From assembly GCA_964434955.1 (NCBI GenBank), contig CAYSXI010000146.1, positions 1 through 13,720 on the forward strand: 13,720 bases of DNA. The letters run 5' to 3'. Source of the stretch: JANQLU01 sp964434955. GTDB taxonomy: Bacteria > Planctomycetota > Planctomycetia > Pirellulales > Pirellulaceae. The position numbers were made by a program, and so were the translations under genes. How positions within the stretch are numbered: position 1 is the first letter of the stretch; every line of letters begins with the position of its first letter. Under the pieces are notes generated by a model. It saw only the letters and a list, made by a program, of their open reading frames with translations. It was not told the origin of the DNA and made no database searches. This document shows, piece by piece, positions 1 to 6,385 of the stretch.

Positions 1-580
1 GCTGATCTTCCTGCCAGAGTCGGGGCACCACGCTGTTTTCAGGTTTTGGGATCTTCGTGTGATTTCCACCGCAGATATAGAGCGATTTCTTGTCTGGGCT
101 AAGAATCACGGCATGCGGGCCGTGCTCCCCGCCACCTTCAAAGCGACGAAGCATCTGAACCGAATCGTAGCGGTCGTCATTGTTTGTGTCTTTCAGTCGG
201 TAAAGTCCGGCCGGTTGTCCGCCGCCGGCGTGGGCAACGACGTACAGGCTGTCGAACGCACAAAGCAGACCCTGGGCTCGTCCGATTGCAACCTCGATCG
301 GCTCGACCTTGGGCTTTTCCTCACCGCTTTTCGAAACATCGATGCGGTAAATTCGTCCATACTGATCCGAAGCGATCAGGCGACCTTTGGGGTCGTGCGT
401 CAAGCTGACCCAAGAGCCTTGGTTCTGTGGAACGCTGTAAACCAACTCGATCTTGAAGCCATCAAGCGTTTTAATTTTTTCAGCGGGCGTTGCCTGACCC
501 AGCGCAGGTTGGAAGGTGGCAGCAATAAGCCAACTGGCAACAGCAAGTGAAGAAAAAACGCGAAGCGTGCGTTGACGCAT
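1..580 (-). CDS. Exported propeller/heme-binding dehydrogenase-type protein, N-terminal part (partial)
   Basis: This minus-strand reading frame starts at ATG (578-580) and stays open for 193 codons to the left edge, so its C-terminus is missing. A GGAGA Shine-Dalgarno sequence (588-592 on the complement) lies 7 nt before the ATG. Residues 1-28 form a signal peptide (RQR, then hydrophobic SSLAVASWLIAA, with ALG-QA as a likely cleavage site), so the product is exported. The mature part begins TPAEKIKTLDGFKIELVYSV, followed by QGSWVSLTHDPKGRLIASDQ, RIYRID, AQGLLCAFDSLYVVAHA and GLYRLKDTNNDDRYD. These are beta-propeller blade motifs like those at the N-terminus of large planctomycete/verrucomicrobial proteins annotated as membrane-bound dehydrogenase, heme-binding or c-type cytochrome proteins. 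In that family a HEAT region and a CxxCH cytochrome domain often follow, but both would lie outside this window. The substrate cannot be told. The family call is from recognition of the N-terminal pattern. Confidence 0.8.
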   Translation of the reverse strand, partial: MRQRTLRVFSSLAVASWLIAATFQPALGQATPAEKIKTLDGFKIELVYSVPQNQGSWVSLTHDPKGRLIASDQYGRIYRIDVSKSGEEKPKVEPIEVAIGRAQGLLCAFDSLYVVAHAGGGQPAGLYRLKDTNNDDRYDSVQMLRRFEGGGEHGPHAVILSPDKKSLYICGGNHTKIPKPENSVVPRLWQEDQ

Positions 581-744
581 GATGGGTTCTCCAACAAGAC
601 AAGTTCATCAAGGTTTCTTGTCAATTATTGTGAACCAACTGAAGCCGCTTTCCAACAGGGCGACAGCATTTCACTCAAGGAGAACGCCCGCACACCAAAG
701 TTAAGAACCAAAAGCGACTGAATTCCTTCAACGATTCTCTCGCG

Positions 745-1578
745 TTAGTTTTCCGAGAATGAAAAACGTTCAACCGGGAGCGTTTCTTTCTCAGCTGCAA
801 TCAACTGCTGAATCAAACCTTCCGTGTTGTGCTGAACGCTATCGACTTGCAGCATCCAGGCTGATTTTGGCAGGACAGATTTGGCAAAAGGATCGCTGCC
901 AATGTAGGAGATGACACCGGAAGCAATTTGTCGATTCAAATCGGGGTTCGCCGGAAATTTGCTGCACATACGATTGAGGTCGGCAGCCAGGGAAACCAAA
1001 AGCAAGTCGGCAGCTTGATGTTCGTAGGCGTTTTCCGATTGCTGGTCCGACGCGAAATCTGCCAAACGCTTTTGACAGAACGCAAAGATCGAAGCCGTTT
1101 CTTGATCCGGTAAATGGCTCAGCAACAAATCCGTCCAGCGTTCAATGCTCTTGCCAAGTTGGGTCAGTTTTTCGGCGGTTGGTTTGGCCCAATGGGGAAT
1201 CTGTAGAAGTATTTTGAAGGCGCGGTTTCTGGCTTCCACGTGACCGATCAAAACGGCGTGTGCGATTGCCGCGAATTCCTTGGCCTCTTTTCCATCGGCG
1301 TTCTGCGAAATCGAAGCCGACCAAAGGCGGGTCAGCATTTCCGAGACAATAATCTCCTCGGCGACAATGCTGATGGCCGGCCAAGGGTTGTGCTGGTCGT
1401 CGTCTCGCTCAAGATCGTCGGCGAACATGCGAAGCGCTTTGTTCCAGTTGTCCGTTCTGGCCTTTGAATGGTTCCAGTACTGTTCCGCCAGCAGGGCCTG
1501 GATTTCATCGGTCGTTGATTGTTTCAGGGAAGTTACCGTTAGCCAACCAGCGATTTCAGCGAGATTCGAAGCGTGCAT
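745..1578 (-). CDS. Conserved-looking helical protein of unknown function
   Basis: A 277-codon frame with ATG start and TAA stop. I do not recognise a family. The product is predicted cytoplasmic: there is no signal peptide and no membrane segment. It appears almost entirely alpha-helical, acidic and unusually rich in Trp (about eight, e.g. GWL, QYWNHSK, DNWNKAL, NPWPAIS, RLWSAS, PHWAK, ERWTDLL, SAWML). Residues about 65-85 hold a Glu-rich helix (AISIVAEEIIVSEMLTRLW), which could suggest a ferritin-like or other four-helix bundle, but I cannot find a paired ExxH metal motif, so this is only a thought. Even amino-acid composition and normal codon use suggest a real gene. No strong Shine-Dalgarno precedes the ATG. 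It is divergent from the DHS-like gene across a 261-bp gap and co-directional with the propeller protein gene to its left, but 164 bp separate them, so an operon is unclear. Confidence 0.75.
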   Translation of the reverse strand: MHASNLAEIAGWLTVTSLKQSTTDEIQALLAEQYWNHSKARTDNWNKALRMFADDLERDDDQHNPWPAISIVAEEIIVSEMLTRLWSASISQNADGKEAKEFAAIAHAVLIGHVEARNRAFKILLQIPHWAKPTAEKLTQLGKSIERWTDLLLSHLPDQETASIFAFCQKRLADFASDQQSENAYEHQAADLLLVSLAADLNRMCSKFPANPDLNRQIASGVISYIGSDPFAKSVLPKSAWMLQVDSVQHNTEGLIQQLIAAEKETLPVERFSFSEN

Positions 1579-1839
1579 TTCAGTCAGTCTCTATGGGGGT
1601 GTTTCGTTAACGTCTGAAATTGCAACTGAAATGCCAAAACCAATGAAAAGCGGGAAGAGGTGTTTTTCCCCGGGAATCCAAGGATTTTTGAATCTGACAT
1701 CCTACCGAAGAGTTGGCGATGTTTCAAAAAAACAACATCCGCCACGGCAGTTGATTTTATTTTGCTTCGCCGTTCGAATAGCGAGAATTCCGAGGAAACC
1801 GAACGCCGTCCCAGGCGAACGCAAAAGGTGTAAGCAACG

Positions 1840-2835
1840 ATGCCAGACGATATTCAAAACGGCAATCAGCGTGGGCCGATATCCGAATTGATGGAGACCC
1901 AGTTTCTTCATTTCAATGCCCGAGAAACCGTCGACGCCGCGCGAGGCTATGTGAAACACATCGAGTCCGGCGGCAAAATGCTCATGTCGCTCGCAGGCGC
2001 GATGAGCACGGGCGAGCTTGGAATCTCGTTGGCCGAAATGATTCGCCAGGACAAAGTTCATGCAATTAGCTGTACGGCGGCCAATCTCGAAGAAGATGTT
2101 TTCAATCTTGTCGCTCACAACGAATACAAACTGGTTCCCAACTACCGAAATCTTTCCCCGCAAGACGAAGTTCGGTTGCGGGACGAAGGTTTCAACCGGG
2201 TAACCGATACTTGTATTCCCGAAACCGTCATGCGGCACTTGGAGCGCGAGTTCATGCGCGCGGCCGCAGATCTGGCCAACGAGAATCAATCCCGGTTTCC
2301 ATTCGAAATCTTTTATCAGTTGTTCGACGAAGGTTGCCTGGAACCACATTTTCAGATTCCCGTTGAGAACTCCTGGCTTTACGCGGCTTGGGAGAAAAAC
2401 CTGCCGGTTTTCTCACCTGGATTTGAAGACTCCACGCTGGCGAATATTTTTACTGCTCGTGTAATCGAGGGAAAAATATCGTCGCATCATGCGGTTCGAA
2501 CCGGAACCGAACAAATGGAATTCCTGGTTGACTGGTACCTGAAAACGGACGCGGAATCGCCCATTGGATTCTTTCAAGTTGGCGGTGGAATCGCCGGGGA
2601 CTTTGCCATTTGCAGCGTCCCCTTGATCATTCAGGATCTAAAGAAGCCATGTCGATTTTGGCAGTACTTTGCGCAGATTTCCGATTCGACGACGTCCTAC
2701 GGTTCCTACTCGGGAGCCATTCCCAGTGAAAAGATCACCTGGTTCAAGTTGGATGAAAACGCGCCGACCTTCATGATCAATTCGGACGCATCGATTGTCG
2801 CACCCTTGGTATTCGCGTACGTGCTCGGGCGTTAG
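1840..2835 (+). CDS. Deoxyhypusine-synthase-like protein
   Basis: A 331-residue protein of the deoxyhypusine synthase (DHS) fold, an NAD-dependent family acting on spermidine or related polyamines. The ATG has an aaggtg Shine-Dalgarno 11 nt upstream. Family landmarks in order: LMSLAGAMSTGELG (48-61, the NAD-binding counterpart of the TSNLISSG region), TAANLEEDVFNLV (79-91, like TAGGVEED), PVFSPGFEDSTLANIF (189-204, like PVFCPAITDGSLGD), VGGGIAGDF (247-255), and INSDASIVAPLVFAYVLG (313-330, like ADASLVFPLL). In eukaryotic and archaeal DHS the GGG motif continues VVKHH, with the Lys forming the imine intermediate. Here it continues IAGDF, so the catalytic Lys is replaced by Gly253. Bacteria have no eIF5A, so the partner is not eIF5A; a polyamine-modifying role such as homospermidine-type chemistry is possible but unproven. 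No other polyamine gene is adjacent. It is cytoplasmic and apparently monocistronic. Confidence 0.9.
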   Translation: MPDDIQNGNQRGPISELMETQFLHFNARETVDAARGYVKHIESGGKMLMSLAGAMSTGELGISLAEMIRQDKVHAISCTAANLEEDVFNLVAHNEYKLVPNYRNLSPQDEVRLRDEGFNRVTDTCIPETVMRHLEREFMRAAADLANENQSRFPFEIFYQLFDEGCLEPHFQIPVENSWLYAAWEKNLPVFSPGFEDSTLANIFTARVIEGKISSHHAVRTGTEQMEFLVDWYLKTDAESPIGFFQVGGGIAGDFAICSVPLIIQDLKKPCRFWQYFAQISDSTTSYGSYSGAIPSEKITWFKLDENAPTFMINSDASIVAPLVFAYVLGR

Positions 2836-3345
2836 CACCAACGACGAAACTCGATTCACGGCATCGAAAACGGCATCTTCCGCAACGACGAAACCGAGGC
2901 CCTATTTTCGTCTCGAATGCGAACCACAATCACCCAACCCTATTCGGCTGCCTCAATAATCCACACCGCCAACCGACGAGCCTCGAACACGAGCCGCACC
3001 ACCCGACTTCATCTGGCTGCCTCAAACAAGCACGAAGCGCGAGTGAGTGAATCAAGAGCATTCCGGTACGACCAACCGACGAGCCTCGAACACGAGCCGC
3101 ACCACCCGACTTCATCCGGCTGCCTCAATACAAGCACTAGCGCAAGCGAGTGAATCAAGAGCCTTCCGGTACGACTAACCGACAAGCCTCGAACAAGAGC
3201 CGCACCACCCGACTTCATCCGGCTGCCTCAATACAAGCACGAAGCGCGAGCGAGTGGTTCCAAAGCCACCTCTCTCAAGCCGTCCTTTTCGCGAACCACG
3301 TTTCCGCAACGAAAAGACGCGACAAGCACTCACCAAAGCAACGAA
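2836..3345. other. Gene-free convergent gap between the DHS-like and LOG genes
   Basis: This 510-bp stretch lies between the 3' ends of two converging genes and has no credible coding frame. It begins with a 12-nt direct repeat (caacgacgaaac at 2839-2850 and 2883-2894, 44 bp apart). It then holds the 103-bp tandem array described separately (2971-3260) and a short fragment of the same unit (ggctgcctcaata at 2946-2958). The last 85 bp (3261-3345) show no clear element. Confidence 0.75.
2971..3260 (+). repeat. Tandem repeat array A, 103-bp period, three copies
   Basis: Copies start at 2971, 3074 and 3177, giving an exact 103-bp period; the third is cut off after about 84 bp. Each begins aaccgac(g/a)agcctcgaaca, passes through gccgcaccacccgacttcat and ggctgcctcaa, and contains the core caagcac(g)aagcgc.agcgagtg. 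The core lies at 3023-3053, 3126-3156 and 3229-3260. Copies 1 and 2 differ by a few substitutions and compensating one-base indels inside the core, while the flanks are nearly identical. The core is shared with the array at the right edge of the window. Copy boundaries are arbitrary because the repeat is tandem. A period of 103 is not a multiple of three, which argues against coding. Its function is unknown. Confidence 0.9.
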
Positions 3346-4206
3346 CTACTCGGCCGCTTCTGATTTCTGCGCATGATAATCAAGAATGACTTGCAGCGTT
3401 TCTTCCGGGGAGTTCGTGTATTGGAACAATTCCAGGTGGTCGTCGCGAATGACTCCTTCATCCGCGAGGAACTGAAAGTTGATGACGCTTTTCCAGTACT
3501 CTTCACCATAGAGGATGATGGGAATTTCCTGAGATCTCAACGTCTGTCGAAGCGTCAACGCGGTGAACAATTCATCTAACGTTCCAAACCCGCCAGGGAA
3601 ACAGACCAGCGCTTCCGCGCGAAGCAAGAAGTGCATTTTGCGAATGGCAAAATAGTTGAATTGAAAACAGAGTCCCGGGGTGATGTACGCGTTGGGAACC
3701 TGTTCGAAAGGCAAGATGATGTTGAGACCGATCGAGGGCATCTGAGCGTCAAAGGCACCGCGGTTGGCCGCTTCCATGATGCCGGGACCGCCTCCGGTTT
3801 TAATAACAAACTCGCCGGGGAGATTGTTTTCGCGGGCATACTCGGAGACGATTCGAGCGAAGGTACGACATTCGTCGTAATAGCGCGACTTCGACTTCAT
3901 GTTTTTCGCGCGAATCATGAGTCTTTCCGCTTCTTTGCTGTCCGGGTCGGCTTCCAATGCCGCTTTGGCTTTTGCCATCTCCTCGTCAGCCTGTTCGGAG
4001 CTGATGACTTGCGTCCCGCCAAAGGCAACGATTGTCGATTTGATTCCTTTTTCTTCCAGCAACATCTCTGGCTTGAGCAGTTCGAGCTCCAATCGCAGAG
4101 GTCTCAAATCTTCACGACCCAGGTAATCGAGATCCCGAAATGCCAAACGGTAGCTTGGATCTTCCATGATGTCGTTCAATCGTTTTTCAAGACTGGGATC
4201 CGACAA
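3346..4206 (-). CDS. LOG-family / TIGR00730-type Rossmann-fold nucleotide phosphoribohydrolase
   Basis: Members of this family hydrolyse nucleoside 5'-monophosphates to base and ribose 5-phosphate (cytokinin-activating LOG, bacterial PpnN); many were misnamed lysine decarboxylase. The diagnostic motifs are present: KTGGGPGIMEAANRGA (phosphate-binding loop, about residues 137-152) and FPGGFGTLDELF (about 203-214), with YFAIRKMHF supplying the conserved Arg/Lys before it. The N-terminal ~55 residues and a Lys/Glu-rich helical stretch (about 70-110) are extra to the minimal ~190-residue LOG fold, as in long-form PpnN-like proteins. I chose TTG at 4204-4206 as start because GAGGTG lies 4 nt before it on the minus strand. 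An upstream in-frame TTG at 4222-4224 (292 residues) is possible but has no good ribosome site, and there is no in-frame ATG before the next stop. It is downstream of and co-directional with the UbiD gene. The exact substrate cannot be read from sequence. Confidence 0.9.
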   Translation of the reverse strand: MSDPSLEKRLNDIMEDPSYRLAFRDLDYLGREDLRPLRLELELLKPEMLLEEKGIKSTIVAFGGTQVISSEQADEEMAKAKAALEADPDSKEAERLMIRAKNMKSKSRYYDECRTFARIVSEYARENNLPGEFVIKTGGGPGIMEAANRGAFDAQMPSIGLNIILPFEQVPNAYITPGLCFQFNYFAIRKMHFLLRAEALVCFPGGFGTLDELFTALTLRQTLRSQEIPIILYGEEYWKSVINFQFLADEGVIRDDHLELFQYTNSPEETLQVILDYHAQKSEAAE

Positions 4207-4275
4207 GTTGCACCTCGGTTTCAAAATGAATGATTGAATTTGTTAATGACGATTCAGATCGTCGATTATTGACGA

Positions 4276-4301
4276 AACCGCGGTTCGAGCCTACCGCGGT
4301 T
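4276..4301 (-). terminator. Palindromic GC-rich hairpin between ubiD-like and LOG genes
   Basis: Two copies of the self-complementary octamer ACCGCGGT (4277-4284 and 4293-4300) sit 16 bp apart within a 12-nt direct repeat, accgcggttcga. Because each octamer is its own reverse complement, the two can pair into a 9-bp stem (including the flanking A4276-T4301 pair) with an 8-nt loop. It begins 26 nt past the UbiD stop codon and about 70 nt before the LOG start on the minus strand. It could be a terminator or attenuator between the two genes. Only a short T run follows, so termination is not certain; a paired binding site is an alternative. Confidence 0.45.
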
Positions 4302-4326
4302 CGAAGGCCAGTGCGCCCTTGCGGAT

Positions 4327-6213
4327 TTAACGATCCAGGTATTTGGCAAGTTCGTCGCCGGTTGTGGCACGTTGGTCGACTTTTTTTGTGACCGCGGGGT
4401 CTTCGACAAGCGGGGGCGCCTGGCGGCTTTTCGTTCGCGCGTCGATCAGCAAGCTCCCGCGGCTTCCCCAGTGTTTGTTTTCGACCGACTCGCGGCCGTC
4501 CCATGCATAAATGTCCTGAGCGGGATCGCTTTTGGTGAAAACAGTCCAAAGCCAGTTGTTGAGCGTTGCCGCGGCAAACTCGGAATCATCGACCAGAACA
4601 ACCAGTGGAAAGTTCTGAAACGATTCACGAGCAAGTTCGGCTTCTTGCGTGGCCAAGCCATCTGCCCAATGGGTCGCGATCCAACTCGCCAAAGTATTTT
4701 CCGCCGCGGCGTCTTCGAGTTTTGGGCCTCGCAGGACGAGGACTCCGGGCAATGCAACCAAGGGTTCGCCGTATCCGGCCGGCCAATTCAAGCCTTTCAA
4801 TTCGGAAAGTTCCGTGCCCAACTCGCGTCGAGCCGGCCCGGCTGCAGCAACAACCAGCTTCGAGCCCTGGTTGAAACCACTTCCTGAATAGTCCAGCGTA
4901 TCGATCGTCGTCTTGGTTTGGAAATGAAGGTCCCGATTCCAATCGACTCTTTCGAGCATGCGAACCAGGAACTGGCGAATGTCGTGAATGTCCAACTTGG
5001 GATCACAACCTTGCTCCATAATGAACAGGTACTTGGCCAAAGACAATTGGCCCTGACCCAATATCGCATTCGCCTGAGTCAATAACTCTTGTGGATGTTG
5101 GTCTTGACGATAAGGCGTGTATCGTTCGGAACCAATCGCAAGCAGCAACGGATGAACGCCCGCGGCGTCGACGGCATGAACGGCTTTCACGCCGGGAAGC
5201 ACCGTCGGAATGATCGGGCCCGTCAGTTCGTGGATCAGCTCACCAAAAATCGTGTCCTCCTGCGGCGGTCGACCGACAACCGTAAACGGCCAGATGGCAT
5301 CATCACGATGATAAACCGCGTTGATCTTAAGGACAGGAAAGTCATGCGCAAGGCTGTAATAGCCGAGGTGATCACCAAAAGGCCCTTCGGGCAAAAGTCG
5401 CTCCGGGTCGACTGTTCCGCAAATACAAAAATCGGCGTCGGCATAAATCGGCAAGTCCTGATTGCCGGCCAGCATCGGAATTCGATGACCGGCCAGCGCA
5501 CCTGCAAAGGTCAGTTCGGACATGCCTTCCGGCAAAGGCATCACGGCGGACAAAGTCATCGCGGGTGAGCCGCCAACAAAGATATTCACGTGGAAGGGTT
5601 TGCCGGCATCAATCGCCGCCTGGTGATGAACTCCAATGCTGCGGTGGATTTGATAATGCAGTCCAATTTCTTTATCCGGCTGGTATTGATTGCCGGTCAA
5701 CTGGATTCGATACATCCCGAGATTGCTTGAGCCCAATCCGGGGCGACACGCGTCTTCGCTGTAAACTTGTGGAAGCGTAACAAACCCGCCCGCATCTTTG
5801 GGCCAAGAAACCAGCTGAGGCAATCGGGTGATGGCGGTCTTGTTTTTGGTAACGGCTGCCGAGCCCGTTTTCCGAGGCTTCATTCGCAGCGCGGTAAAAG
5901 GTGCCGTCCAGTAGCGAGTTGGTTTGCGAAAAAACTGGTTGGGATCAATCTTCAGCTCAATCGCACGTCGAACGGACTCGAGCGTGTCGCGAAACATGAA
6001 CCGCGCTCGTTCAATGGTGCCAAACAAATTGGACGCCATGGGAAAGTCGCAACCGCGGACATTTTCAAAGAGGAGCGCGGGCCCGCCGTTGGCAAAAACC
6101 CTTCGTTGAATTTCAGCGATCTCGAGATGCGGATCAACTTCGTCCGAAACCCGGATCAAATGACCGTGTTTTTCCAGGTCGAGAACGCATTGTCGAGTGC
6201 TGCGATAGCCCAT
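4327..6213 (-). CDS. UbiD-family prFMN-dependent decarboxylase, long form
   Basis: A 628-residue UbiD-type decarboxylase, a family using prenylated FMN (made by UbiX) for reversible decarboxylation of aromatic or unsaturated acids. Residues supporting this: SSNLGMYRIQLTG (162-174, with R169 matching the conserved Arg), LLPEGPFGDHLGYYS (273-287, E276 and D281 matching the acidic active-site residues; Asp in the second position also occurs in E. coli UbiD as I recall it), and DDAIWPFTVVGRPPQED (304-320). The usual UbiD length is about 490-500. Here the canonical C-terminal part appears to end near residue 465 (FIMEQ...DIRQFLVRMLERVDWNRD...GSKLVVAAAG), and the remaining ~160 residues contain a second similar unit (VVLVDDS...WLWTVFTKSDPAQDIY...GSLLIDAR). 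The substrate is unknown; ubiquinone, menaquinone (futalosine route) or aromatic metabolism are all possible. The ATG start has a weak GAG 5 nt upstream. It is divergent from pepA and upstream of the LOG gene. Confidence 0.92.
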   Translation of the reverse strand: MGYRSTRQCVLDLEKHGHLIRVSDEVDPHLEIAEIQRRVFANGGPALLFENVRGCDFPMASNLFGTIERARFMFRDTLESVRRAIELKIDPNQFFRKPTRYWTAPFTALRMKPRKTGSAAVTKNKTAITRLPQLVSWPKDAGGFVTLPQVYSEDACRPGLGSSNLGMYRIQLTGNQYQPDKEIGLHYQIHRSIGVHHQAAIDAGKPFHVNIFVGGSPAMTLSAVMPLPEGMSELTFAGALAGHRIPMLAGNQDLPIYADADFCICGTVDPERLLPEGPFGDHLGYYSLAHDFPVLKINAVYHRDDAIWPFTVVGRPPQEDTIFGELIHELTGPIIPTVLPGVKAVHAVDAAGVHPLLLAIGSERYTPYRQDQHPQELLTQANAILGQGQLSLAKYLFIMEQGCDPKLDIHDIRQFLVRMLERVDWNRDLHFQTKTTIDTLDYSGSGFNQGSKLVVAAAGPARRELGTELSELKGLNWPAGYGEPLVALPGVLVLRGPKLEDAAAENTLASWIATHWADGLATQEAELARESFQNFPLVVLVDDSEFAAATLNNWLWTVFTKSDPAQDIYAWDGRESVENKHWGSRGSLLIDARTKSRQAPPLVEDPAVTKKVDQRATTGDELAKYLDR

Positions 6214-6385
6214 TGAGACTCAAGTTCAGGGAAACGGTTTCCGTATTCAAGCTTCCAAATCAACCGGATTTTAAAATCTGGCGCAACCCCATCAGCGTCC
6301 CCTTCCGCCCCAAAGGCGCCAATCCTAATTTGCGTAAAATAATATTTCGAATGAAATCTAACTGCAATTACGAGCCAACAAATCC

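Noticed and set aside
1702..2349. 215-codon minus-strand frame opposite the DHS-like gene
   Set aside because: It is antisense to a well-supported conserved gene and its translation shows no family motif.
2971..3260. REP/BIME-type palindromic element
   Set aside because: The shared core has only weak self-complementarity (CAC...GTG ends, no extended stem), so it does not look like a classical REP hairpin.
3346..4206. Lysine decarboxylase, the name often attached to this family
   Set aside because: The PGGxGTxxE and GGGxGxMEA motifs belong to LOG-type phosphoribohydrolases; there is no PLP-binding lysine motif.
3631..4233. 200-codon plus-strand frame opposite the LOG gene
   Set aside because: It is a shadow of the LOG gene, whose GGGPGIMEA and PGGFGTLDE motifs fix the coding strand.
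5370..5390. Asp instead of Glu in the acidic active-site motif of the UbiD homologue (GPFGDH) as a sign of lost activity
   Set aside because: Asp at this position also occurs in E. coli UbiD as I recall it, so this is normal family variation and not a missing residue.
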